Shown here: positions 17,322 through 25,337 of the stretch, piece by piece | Position numbering within the stretch: position 1 is the stretch's first letter | Layout: the number at the start of each line of letters is the position of its first letter | From: Croceimicrobium hydrocarbonivorans | GTDB lineage: Bacteria > Bacteroidota > Bacteroidia > Flavobacteriales > Schleiferiaceae | Direction: 5' to 3' | NCBI RefSeq assembly: GCF_014524565.1 | Contig: NZ_CP060139.1 | Span: 3,789,501 to 3,853,500, forward strand | DNA: 64,000 nucleotides | Position numbers and translations under genes: made by a program | Notes under the pieces: generated by a model | Seen by the model: the letters and a program-made list of their open reading frames with translations, nothing else | Database searches by the model: none | Told to the model about the DNA's origin: nothing

Positions 17322-18512
17322 ATGAATTTACACGAGTATCAAGGAAAAGATATTTTGGCAAGCTACGGAGTACGCGTTCAACGTGGTATTGTAGCAAGCA
17401 GCCCTGATGAAGCTGTGGCAGCAGCTCAGAAACTGAGTGAAGAAACCGGAACCTCTTGGTGGGTAGTTAAAGCCCAAATCCATGCCGGTGGCCGTGGTAA
17501 AGGCGGTGGCGTTAAATTGGCCAAGTCTTTAGAGGATGTAAAAACCATCTCTGAGCAGATCTTGGGTATGATGCTGGTTACTCCTCAAACTTCAGCTGAG
17601 GGTAAGCTTGTAAATCAGGTGCTTATTGCAGAGGATGTATACTATCCTGGTGAAAGCGAAACTTCTGAAATCTATATGTCTGTATTGTTGAACCGTAATA
17701 CCGGTCGCAATATGATTATGTATTCTACCGAAGGTGGAATGGACATTGAAGAAGTAGCCGACAAAACTCCGGAGCGCATCTTCACCGAAGAAATCGACCC
17801 AAAAGTAGGATTACAAGGTTTCCAGGCTCGCAAGATTGCCTTTAACTTAGGCTTAAGCGGTGCCGCTTTTAAAGAAATGGTGAAATTCGTGAGCAGCTTA
17901 TACAAGGCTTACGACGGTATTGATGCCAGCCTTTTCGAAATCAACCCGGTATTAAAGACCTCTGACGATAAGATTTTAGCGGTTGACGCGAAAGTAACTT
18001 TAGATGACAACGGTTTATTCCGTCATAAAGATTACGCTGAATTACGTGATAAGCGTGAGGAAGATCCTATTGATGTTGAGGCTGGTGAAGCGGGCTTAAA
18101 CTTCGTAAACCTAGATGGTAACGTAGGTTGTATGGTTAACGGAGCTGGTTTAGCGATGGCTACCATGGACATCATTAAAATGGCCGGTGGAAACCCTGCA
18201 AACTTCCTGGATGTAGGAGGTACTGCTGATGCTGCAAGGGTAGAAAAAGCCTTCCGTATCATTTTACAAGACGAGAATGTAAAGGCAATTTTGGTAAATA
18301 TCTTCGGTGGTATCGTTCGTTGCGATCGCGTTGCTCAAGGTATTATCGATGCCTATAAAAACATCGAAGACATTAACATTCCTATCATCGTTCGCTTACA
18401 AGGAACCAATGCTGAGTTGGCGAAGGAAATGATTGATAATTCTGGATTGCAAGTACACTCTGCCATTGCTTTGGCTGAAGCGGCTGGCAAGGTTCAAGAA
18501 TTAGTAGGATAA
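17322..18512 (+). CDS. sucC: Succinyl-CoA ligase (ADP-forming) beta subunit
   Basis: TCA-cycle enzyme that couples succinyl-CoA cleavage to ATP or GTP formation with SucD. The 396 residues are full length: MNLHEYQGKDIL at the start, an ATP-grasp domain (residues about 9-230, with KAQIHAGGRGKGGGVK), and the ligase CoA-binding domain at 240-390 with NGAGLAMATMD, GGTADAARV and VNIFGGIVRCDRVA. sucD is not adjacent and must be elsewhere, as is common in Flavobacteriales. A hairpin terminator follows directly, so it is monocistronic. Codons here are strongly biased, as expected for a highly expressed gene. Confidence 0.97.
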   Translation: MNLHEYQGKDILASYGVRVQRGIVASSPDEAVAAAQKLSEETGTSWWVVKAQIHAGGRGKGGGVKLAKSLEDVKTISEQILGMMLVTPQTSAEGKLVNQVLIAEDVYYPGESETSEIYMSVLLNRNTGRNMIMYSTEGGMDIEEVADKTPERIFTEEIDPKVGLQGFQARKIAFNLGLSGAAFKEMVKFVSSLYKAYDGIDASLFEINPVLKTSDDKILAVDAKVTLDDNGLFRHKDYAELRDKREEDPIDVEAGEAGLNFVNLDGNVGCMVNGAGLAMATMDIIKMAGGNPANFLDVGGTADAARVEKAFRIILQDENVKAILVNIFGGIVRCDRVAQGIIDAYKNIEDINIPIIVRLQGTNAELAKEMIDNSGLQVHSAIALAEAAGKVQELVG

Positions 18513-18531
18513 GATTATTCGAAAATCATAT

Positions 18532-18563
18532 AAAAGCCGGTTTCCTTTGAAGCCGGCTTTTTT
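18532..18563 (+). terminator. Intrinsic terminator of sucC
   Basis: A 13-bp stem (18532-18544 with 18549-18561, one G-U pair) with loop CTTT and core GCCGG/CCGGC, followed by T residues to 18563. Confidence 0.9.
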
Positions 18564-18580
18564 GATTCAATAGATGCCTA

Positions 18581-18961
18581 ATGAAAAAAAGACCTGCTCT
18601 TAAATACCTCATTTTTAGTCTGGCCGTATTAATCTTGATCATAATCTTCAGGCCGGCACCGCCCATTGATGAAGCAGAAGCTCGAATTGAAACCGGGCGG
18701 GTAGAGCGTATTTATGAAATTGGAAATGTAGATCTAGCCTTTCAATTGGAAAACGGCGAAACCTTTGTCATTAGAGAAGGAGTAGAGCAGTATTTGCGAG
18801 CGGATAGCCTTCGGGGTCTCTATTTAAATAAAGAGCTCACTTTTAAGTATCCCGAATATTGGTCGCCAATTAATAGGGATTCAAGCCAAAAGCATGCTTC
18901 TCAGGTGCAGTGGGGCGAGGAGATAATCTATACCGAGTTTAAGAAGAAGCCTAAGCCTTAA
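18581..18961 (+). CDS. Small membrane-anchored protein, function unknown
   Basis: 126 residues: a short basic start (MKKRPALK), one transmembrane helix (about 8-24), then a charged extracytoplasmic domain that looks beta-rich (VERIYEIGNVDLAF, ETFVIREGVEQY). It could be an OB- or SH3-like small barrel, but nothing is recognised. It starts 18 bases after the sucC terminator. Its stop codon overlaps that of the convergent Bor-like gene. Confidence 0.65.
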   Translation: MKKRPALKYLIFSLAVLILIIIFRPAPPIDEAEARIETGRVERIYEIGNVDLAFQLENGETFVIREGVEQYLRADSLRGLYLNKELTFKYPEYWSPINRDSSQKHASQVQWGEEIIYTEFKKKPKP

Positions 18962-19308
18962 TTCGACTCTTTGCGTTTCACCTTGCGATTGGTATTACGC
19001 TTGTAAATTTCATCGGGAATGGTAACCGTAGTAGTGGTTGGGGTGTAAATCCCGATGGTTAAGGTGGATACGATCATGTCTTGCGGAGTAGATCGTGTGT
19101 AGATTTCATAATTCAAGGTATCGCCAACCATTTGGTCAATATGGCAGCGCTTAACGGGAATTACACCAAATCCCATAAAATGATTCTTCTCCGTTACCTC
19201 ACGAGTTTTCTCAACGCGTACGCCTTTTCCGATGCTGTAGTGATGACTGAAGCAAGAACTTAAGAGTAAACTGCCAATGACGAGGGCGGCCAGGCTTTTC
19301 AATTTCAT
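18958..19308 (-). CDS. Bor/Iss-like lipoprotein
   Basis: 116 residues with a lipoprotein signal: LLLSSC with Cys19 as the acylated residue. The mature part resembles lambda Bor and E. coli Iss, small outer-membrane lipoproteins linked to serum resistance. The shared features are a HFMGFGVIP segment (aligned with HHFFVSGIG of Bor), a following Cys, and a STLTIGIYTP segment (aligned with FITLGIYTP). A basic tail (NTNRKVKRKES) is extra. The match is by eye to two motifs, so the family is likely but the function in a marine or soil bacterium is open. Confidence 0.6.
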   Translation of the reverse strand: MKLKSLAALVIGSLLLSSCFSHHYSIGKGVRVEKTREVTEKNHFMGFGVIPVKRCHIDQMVGDTLNYEIYTRSTPQDMIVSTLTIGIYTPTTTTVTIPDEIYKRNTNRKVKRKESN

Positions 19309-19328
19309 GGGACTAATTTGGCGCTAAA

Positions 19329-20000
19329 TTAACCGGGGATTGCGTCCGATGCAATATTGAGGTTCTTTAAGATGTCAGATTTTCCTTCCGAATGCCCTCT
19401 CCAAAATCCAATGGCCTTTCCTCTGGCGGCAAATGCTCTTAATTGCTGGATGGCTTTTTCGGCATAATCATGTGGGTAATGCCCTGCCTGGATAAGGTAT
19501 CCATCCATTAATACCATCAAGATTTCTACATTCAAATACTCATCTACCAAAAACTTGGTGGCCTCAAAGAGGTCGGGCATTTCGCGGGCATTCTCACAGA
19601 AATTAGCATAAGTCGCCGCGCCATTTACTTTATTAAGCTGAAACTTCCCGGCTTTAACCAATTCGGCTACCGGTGCCTGCGTCTCTTGCCAAAGCAAATC
19701 TATAGCCTCTAAAAGCTCCATAAACTGCAAACCCAGGCCGGTGCTAATAAATTCAGGGTACTGCCTTTTGATGGATTCGCGGTAATCGAAAACACGACTC
19801 ATGCTACTCGCACTAAAAACGGCCTCCTCTTCAGTCATATAATAATTGAAGAGCAAATCTCTGCCACGCTCCAATACTTCATCCAAGCTTATCTGATTGG
19901 CCCACTCCAGGATTAAAGTCCGGTGGTGTTGCGCTTTTTTCATGGCATCAGAATCTGATTTAAAATTCCGATTCCAGGTCAGAGTGTTGAGAAATAGCAT
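19329..20000 (-). CDS. Conserved-looking helical protein, function unknown
   Basis: 223 residues, no signal peptide and no membrane helix. Almost wholly alpha-helical by composition, with acidic and aromatic surfaces. Two starts are possible: ATG at 20000 or ATG at 19943 (MKKAQHHRTL). The latter removes an atypical N-terminal stretch. I do not recognise a domain. It is transcribed away from the neighbouring histidine kinase gene; the intergenic DNA (20001-20115) is very AT-rich and probably holds both promoters. Confidence 0.6.
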   Translation of the reverse strand: MLFLNTLTWNRNFKSDSDAMKKAQHHRTLILEWANQISLDEVLERGRDLLFNYYMTEEEAVFSASSMSRVFDYRESIKRQYPEFISTGLGLQFMELLEAIDLLWQETQAPVAELVKAGKFQLNKVNGAATYANFCENAREMPDLFEATKFLVDEYLNVEILMVLMDGYLIQAGHYPHDYAEKAIQQLRAFAARGKAIGFWRGHSEGKSDILKNLNIASDAIPG

Positions 20001-20115
20001 TCCTGTCGTATTTGTAAAGCAAATTAACGGATAAATAATTTTATTGTAATGATATGTTTTATAGGATTTTGTGTTTTTTTAATAACATTTTTTAATATTT
20101 GTGGAAAATTAGGAA

Positions 20116-21183
20116 GTGGGGGTTTTGAACTTGAGTACAACTAAGAAGAAGCTTTTTAGGTTTGAGGTGGACCTGGAAGAGAACTCCGTTTGGTTTTCGG
20201 ATTCCTTCTACGAAATGATGAATATATCTCATTCCCATTCATTTATGTTTAATGATTACTGGAGCCTAGTGCATCCGGATGATCGAGAACAGGTTCGAAA
20301 GGTCTTGGAGGTTGGTATGGAGAAAGCCTCCGAAATTGAACTGAAGTATCGCTTGCAAACCAGCTTTGGTAAAACCATACACGTTTATAATGAAAGTAGC
20401 TTTAGCAGCAATGCCATAGGAAAAGTGGTAAGCATGCGCGGTATGGTAATGGACATCAGTCCTTATGTGAATGTGCAAAGTCGCATTGATGAGATGCAAG
20501 ATCTGCTCGAAATGAAAGATCAGGCGATTGCCATGATTGCCCACGACCTACGCAATCCTATTTCTCAGGTTGATGGTATCTTAAGATTATTGAGAGCAGA
20601 GCTACAGAAGGAAGAAAATCTGGGCTTAGTGGATATGGGATTTGACGCCATTAACCATGCTTACACCATATTGGCTGAACTCAATGAGGCTACTCGAAAC
20701 AAGGTTGCCGGTAAAAGCATTGATAAAGAAAAATTCCTTTTAGCTCCCTTATTGCAAAAAGTGGGAGAAGCCTTCAAGATTCGTTTAGAAGAGAAAGGCT
20801 TAGATCTACATATTGATGCCCCAGAAGATTTAGTGGTGTTGGCTAATGAGAACAAGCTTTTTAGAGCGGTTGAAAATCTTATCTCTAATGCGATTAAGTT
20901 CTCCAAAGAAGGAAAGGCTATTCATTTGATTGGTCGCGATGAAAAGGATTGTTTTTGTATTGCGGTAGAAGATCAAGGTATAGGTATGCCTGAGTCTATC
21001 CGCAAACGCCTTTTTCAAGGGATGAATAAAGATATCCGCAGAGTAGGAACCGCTGGTGAAAGCTCAATTGGTATTGGTTTGAGTATTGTGAAAGGGGTGG
21101 TAGATTTACATCAAGGGAAAATCCGGGTAGAAAGCGAAGACGGCAAAGGATCTCGATTTACCATTTGCATACCTAAGTCTTAA
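20116..21183 (+). CDS. Cytoplasmic PAS-domain sensor histidine kinase
   Basis: 355 residues with no membrane helix. A PAS fold-3 domain (about 13-118) shows WSLVHPDDREQV (49-60) and RGMVMDIS, then a short coiled coil leads to a phosphoacceptor helix with H143 (IAHDLRNPIS). The ATPase domain has the N box (NLISNAIKF), G1 (DQGIGM) and G2 (GIGLSIVKGVV). The start is a GTG at 20116; the first in-frame ATG would cut into the PAS domain. No response regulator is adjacent, so the partner is unknown. Stop codons overlap with the convergent reductase. Confidence 0.88.
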   Translation: MGVLNLSTTKKKLFRFEVDLEENSVWFSDSFYEMMNISHSHSFMFNDYWSLVHPDDREQVRKVLEVGMEKASEIELKYRLQTSFGKTIHVYNESSFSSNAIGKVVSMRGMVMDISPYVNVQSRIDEMQDLLEMKDQAIAMIAHDLRNPISQVDGILRLLRAELQKEENLGLVDMGFDAINHAYTILAELNEATRNKVAGKSIDKEKFLLAPLLQKVGEAFKIRLEEKGLDLHIDAPEDLVVLANENKLFRAVENLISNAIKFSKEGKAIHLIGRDEKDCFCIAVEDQGIGMPESIRKRLFQGMNKDIRRVGTAGESSIGIGLSIVKGVVDLHQGKIRVESEDGKGSRFTICIPKS

Positions 21184-21698
21184 AATCGATAGTGTAGTTT
21201 CTGCATGCCATTCGAATAGGAATGGGCATTGATTAGCTTAAGCATATGCTGTTTTTCTTGTTTGAGAAATAGAGGCTGACCCTCACCCAGAATTATGGGA
21301 ACCTTAAACCAGATTAATTCATCAATAGCATTTAGCTCCAAAAAGCCCTGGATGATCTGAGCTCCACCTTCCAGAAAGGCATGTTGAGCTCCCTCATTTT
21401 CCAATTCTTGCAATAAGGCACTAATGGATTGGTTCCATACTTCAATGTTGCCAGGCAGTACCATTTGCTTAGAACTGAGTACCACATGTCGTTTTTCTGG
21501 ATGAGGGACCTCAATGCCCTGAGCTCTTACCCACTCGTAGGTTTTACGTCCGGTAATAACCGTATCCACTGAATTGATGAATTTCGAATAGCCATAATCC
21601 TGACCTTCCACTTGCATGGGGTTTAAAAAGGAAAGATCATCATTAGGACCGGCGATATAGCCGTCGGCTGAGCTGGCGATGTAGAGGCTTATTTTCAT
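21180..21698 (-). CDS. RibD C-terminal/dihydrofolate-reductase-like protein
   Basis: 172 residues of the RibD_C family, which has the DHFR fold. Visible markers are SLYIASSADGYIAGPN near the start, DTVITGRKTYEW (about 45-56), an HVVLSSK strand and EGGAQIIQGFLE, the NADPH-binding part. Stand-alone members (YyaP/YwjB type) are NADPH reductases of uncertain substrate. It is a single gene and lies just ahead of the gld-like operon terminator in the opposite reading sense of the kinase. Confidence 0.82.
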   Translation of the reverse strand: MKISLYIASSADGYIAGPNDDLSFLNPMQVEGQDYGYSKFINSVDTVITGRKTYEWVRAQGIEVPHPEKRHVVLSSKQMVLPGNIEVWNQSISALLQELENEGAQHAFLEGGAQIIQGFLELNAIDELIWFKVPIILGEGQPLFLKQEKQHMLKLINAHSYSNGMQKLHYRF

Positions 21699-21756
21699 AT
21701 TCCTAAAGCTAGCACTCTTATTTTAATCTTGAAGCCTCAATTTCAATGTCCCTATA

Positions 21757-21787
21757 GAAAAAAAGCCCATCCTTAGGGGATGGGCTT
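21757..21787 (-). terminator. Terminator of the gld-like operon
   Basis: A 10-bp perfect stem (21763-21772 with 21778-21787, core GCCCATCC/GGATGGGC) is followed on the minus strand by seven T residues (A run 21758-21764 on the plus strand). It lies 30 bases after the last operon gene. Confidence 0.88.
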
Positions 21788-21817
21788 GATGGGTGATTCA
21801 AATTGAATCAAGGAGAA

Positions 21818-23956
21818 TTATAAACTCGGAACCTTTGGTTTTTCCCTGGGTTTATCGAGGAAATAGGATAGGCCTAAATGAGCCTGGAAATACCAGTCAT
21901 TTAGCCCGTCGGTGGACCGGAAGGTGTTTTCCCGAGGTAGTTTCACTTCTTTGGTGATTCCATATAGTTCGCGATTACTGAGTTCACCAACTTGCTGATT
22001 GGCGCGCATAGCTTCAATATCGCCACCATACCATAAACCAGGGCCAAAGTCATCCAAATAGTCAGTCGAAGTGTAAACTGCTTTTACTTCACCTTTTAAG
22101 CTAAAGTTTCGGAAAAGCCAGGTGGTACTAAAACTCAATCCGGTGGATACCGCAATTTGCGAGTAGGGTTTAGCACCAGGTAAGAAGTTTTGACCTTCAG
22201 ACCCCAGATTTCTTAGATTGTATCGATTATCCCGGATTCTTGCCAGATAGGAGAGGTAATTCTCATCAGGCTTTCGTTCGCTGTAAATAGTTCGATAAGG
22301 AGTAAAGTGAAAGGCGCCTATGGATAGTCCCAAACTCGGGATCAACTTGGATCCTTGATTGGGTTTTAATTGATATTGCCGTAAATGCCAAATACCCTCG
22401 AATTCCAAGCTTCGTATTTGGGTTATGAAACTGATCGGGAAGGCGTTTTTCGACATTTGTACTTCTTGATACTCATCATTATAGCCCATTAATGGAGCGG
22501 TGCCTGAGAAAAAGCCAACCGAGCTTAAATCATGCATGGAAATGGTGGTATGGTAGAAGGAGGCTTTTGCAGCAAAACGCGTATTAAAGTTGTATTGGGC
22601 ATAGGCGCCAAAGCTCCAATCAATAGTAGAAGGGGTGTAAGCCAAATCCTCTACCAACTCAAATTTGGGTTTGATATCGCCGGCGCCATACATACCACCG
22701 CCGCCCCATAGTCCAACTTCCCAGCGATTTACTGGGGTAGTGCCTTTGGTGAAGAAATTGTGAACGCGATTTCCCAAATTGGCTAAAGCCGTATTTTCTT
22801 CTGCGGCAGCGGTATCCAAGGCTTCTTCCTCGGCATAAACGGGTAAATCTTCTTTTTGAGTGCTGTCTAAAACTTCAGACACTTCAGGCTTAGGAAGTAT
22901 GATGCGATATCCATCGGCCAATTCTAAGAATTTAGCTGGTCCTTCGGTGTAGATTACCCAGCTGTGATCCTTCTGGCGAATTAATTCATAGTCCAACGAA
23001 TTCTCTGCTTCATCCAAAAGGGTGAACATCAGGTTTTTCTGACCCACATTGGCAATTTGCATTTGAATGCTGTCTTGCACATGCTTTAGAATTTTGAAGT
23101 CAGTAGCCTCCTTGGTTTCGAGAGGACGAAGCTCTATAACCTCTAATTGGGCTAAGCGATGGTCTACGCGATGATCCAAGATGCTAACTTCCTTAGTTTC
23201 GGCAGCTAGAGATTTAATTTTCAATTCCTGTTCAAAATTGCCTCCTACAGAAATCAGGTAATCGTCATCTTCAAAACGGTTACGATCGAAGATAAAGGTT
23301 CCGATATCTTGAGGATTGCGCTCATCTGGATAAAGGTCAAAATGAACCAAAGCTTGTTCCGGACCTTCAAAATAATTATCGCGGAAATGGATTTGGTCAA
23401 AATCATAGTTCACCAATGGAGAGCCGTAGGCTTCGACAACCATGCCGGAGCGATTATTGACAAAGAGCAGGTCTTTTACCTTGAGGTCGATGCTTCGTCC
23501 CCATCTACGGTCGATATAAGGATCGCCTAAGTACAATACCGGCTCACCACTGGTGCTCCCCTGAAAATGAAGTTGTTCTAAAATGACTTCCTTTCGATAC
23601 CAAAAGGGATCAAAACGCAAAGCTTGGGTCAGATCTTCGAATTCTACATTTCGAATTTTAACCGCGGCATCGGCGCTTTGAGCCTGGATTTGAATTCCCA
23701 CCCCTGGGTTTTCAGGGTCACTATTAATAATTCGGATGGGCTTCTCAGCACTTCCTTCTAAACATAAGGACCCTTCGATAAGGAGCAGTACTCCAGGGCC
23801 TAATTCGATCACAGAGCCGGCATAGGCCTCCAGGCTCTGACCTTCCTTAAAGAAGGTGTTTTTCTCAAAGCGCAGCGTGTCTGAGGCCGCATGCACTGTG
23901 CTGCCAGCTCCGGTGAGGCCGATGGCAAGCAGCATTGAGTAGATTTTACTTTTCAT
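21818..23956 (-). CDS. Beta-helix and DUF6089-like outer-membrane barrel fusion, last gene of gld-like operon
   Basis: 712 residues. A signal peptide (1-23, VHAA) is followed by a right-handed beta-helix-like region (about 40-250) with repeated IRNVEFEDL, LEQLHFQG, FDQIHFRDNYFEG and FIFDRNRFED turns. A mixed domain follows (250-355), then an acidic linker (about 356-398). The last 300 residues form a barrel of the DUF6089 type, with a GAFHFTP strand (about 547-553) and LGSEGQNF (584-591). The start overlaps the second GldM-like gene by 11 bases. Inference: the outer-membrane end of the motor complex, with the helix region exposed to the periplasm or the surface. DUF6089 proteins are common, but this fusion is not one I know. 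Confidence 0.75.
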   Translation of the reverse strand: MKSKIYSMLLAIGLTGAGSTVHAASDTLRFEKNTFFKEGQSLEAYAGSVIELGPGVLLLIEGSLCLEGSAEKPIRIINSDPENPGVGIQIQAQSADAAVKIRNVEFEDLTQALRFDPFWYRKEVILEQLHFQGSTSGEPVLYLGDPYIDRRWGRSIDLKVKDLLFVNNRSGMVVEAYGSPLVNYDFDQIHFRDNYFEGPEQALVHFDLYPDERNPQDIGTFIFDRNRFEDDDYLISVGGNFEQELKIKSLAAETKEVSILDHRVDHRLAQLEVIELRPLETKEATDFKILKHVQDSIQMQIANVGQKNLMFTLLDEAENSLDYELIRQKDHSWVIYTEGPAKFLELADGYRIILPKPEVSEVLDSTQKEDLPVYAEEEALDTAAAEENTALANLGNRVHNFFTKGTTPVNRWEVGLWGGGGMYGAGDIKPKFELVEDLAYTPSTIDWSFGAYAQYNFNTRFAAKASFYHTTISMHDLSSVGFFSGTAPLMGYNDEYQEVQMSKNAFPISFITQIRSLEFEGIWHLRQYQLKPNQGSKLIPSLGLSIGAFHFTPYRTIYSERKPDENYLSYLARIRDNRYNLRNLGSEGQNFLPGAKPYSQIAVSTGLSFSTTWLFRNFSLKGEVKAVYTSTDYLDDFGPGLWYGGDIEAMRANQQVGELSNRELYGITKEVKLPRENTFRSTDGLNDWYFQAHLGLSYFLDKPREKPKVPSL

Positions 23957-25337
23957 GAGTTAACACATTAATGATGAGTCGATCACTGATTTTCATCTCG
24001 CCATCGGGACTTTGAATCAGTACTTCTTCTATTTCGATATAGGAGAGGCCCTTAACATCAGTGGCCTCTAAAATGAGTTTGTTGGGACTGCTTACCGTCT
24101 TCTCTCCAAAAGATCCATAAAGTTTAGCTCTAACCTCTTTGATGTCTAATTGAGGTGCCTCATCCTGTCCTGGGAATAATACCTTAAGGTCGATCTCAGG
24201 CTTTTGTATTAAGCGCGTTCTGGAGATTTGATTTTGGGAAATACCACTGGCATAAACCAAAGGAGCTGGCAAAGGATGGATATATACCGAATCTTCAAAG
24301 GCCAATGCCTGAAGTTTTGGGTCCATGCCTTTTATATAGCACCAGCCGGATCTGGAGGGTTGTACCCTTAGCTTATTTCCTTGAGCTTGGATTGTGCGTC
24401 CGGGCATACAAGTACAGCTGTAGTCGAGTTGACTTTGCCAGTTTTCCAGAGGTAGGTAAAAGGGGAGTCCAGAATAATAGGCTTCTGGAGCATTATAACT
24501 TTTTGAGTTAAAATTCCCGGGTAATACCTCAAACTGGAAGCTGCGTTGCTCACGACCTAATTGGAATTCCAATTTATAGGAACCGGTATCCAAAGCCACG
24601 AAAACCAGACTGTCTTTTTCCCAGTCATAATTTTGTGCTTTTCCCTTTCCTACTGTGAGTTCCAGCTTAGGACGAACCTCACCTTGGTAAACAAAATAGG
24701 CGGTGTCGCCAATATGTAATTCGTCGATATTATAAGCTAAAACCAATTCCGGACTATCGCCATTACCGGCAGGTTCCACTTTAAGATCGCCCTGTAAAAG
24801 ATTGAGCTTTAAAAGTAGATCTGCCATTTGCAATTGTACCACGGTAGCCGGAACATGAGAAAATTTCCAACTGGTCCAGCTTTGATGGCTTTTAGCTTCC
24901 AATCCATGCTCCAAATCGCTTTGAAATAGCTTTAAGTAGGCTATGCGAGTTGAATTGTTTTCTGGAAGTTGGTTGACACTATCGTCCAAGGCCTGAAGTG
25001 CTAAAAAGAGCTCTTCTCCCTTTTTACCTTCCAGGAAAAATTGGTCGGTTTGGGCATAATTCTCGGGATTTAATAAATCACCGGTAAGAGGATCAGATCC
25101 GGCGAAAGCCATGAAATCACTTTCCATGGTCTTAATGCGTTTCTTTAATCCTTCGATATTATCACCTTCCTTAGATTCAGAATCGAAGCTTAATAAGGTA
25201 GTCCTCAAATTGGGATTTACTCTTAGCCAGCCGATCGGAATCTGAATAATAGATAGGGAAATGAACAGTAGGTAAAGGATACTGATCAAACGAAACCGAA
25301 GGTTCTTGGATTTTTTGATGCGTATATACTTTGCCAT
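23946..25337 (-). CDS. GldM-like motor protein, second copy
   Basis: 463 residues. A basic cytoplasmic N-terminus (1-16) precedes one membrane helix (about 17-34) that aligns with GldM at YLLF. R14 lies eight residues before that Tyr, like the functionally important R9 of GldM. A helical segment (60-190), then beta domains including a cysteine motif (CTCMPG), fill the periplasmic part. The C-terminal domain ends in EIEEVLIQSPDGE (about 438-450), aligning with the GldM end domain. GldM is the rotor that crosses the periplasm as a dimer. Its start overlaps the stop of the first copy by one base, so the two are made in matched amounts. Identity with the first copy looks low. Confidence 0.75.
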   Translation of the reverse strand: MAKYIRIKKSKNLRFRLISILYLLFISLSIIQIPIGWLRVNPNLRTTLLSFDSESKEGDNIEGLKKRIKTMESDFMAFAGSDPLTGDLLNPENYAQTDQFFLEGKKGEELFLALQALDDSVNQLPENNSTRIAYLKLFQSDLEHGLEAKSHQSWTSWKFSHVPATVVQLQMADLLLKLNLLQGDLKVEPAGNGDSPELVLAYNIDELHIGDTAYFVYQGEVRPKLELTVGKGKAQNYDWEKDSLVFVALDTGSYKLEFQLGREQRSFQFEVLPGNFNSKSYNAPEAYYSGLPFYLPLENWQSQLDYSCTCMPGRTIQAQGNKLRVQPSRSGWCYIKGMDPKLQALAFEDSVYIHPLPAPLVYASGISQNQISRTRLIQKPEIDLKVLFPGQDEAPQLDIKEVRAKLYGSFGEKTVSSPNKLILEATDVKGLSYIEIEEVLIQSPDGEMKISDRLIINVLTHEK

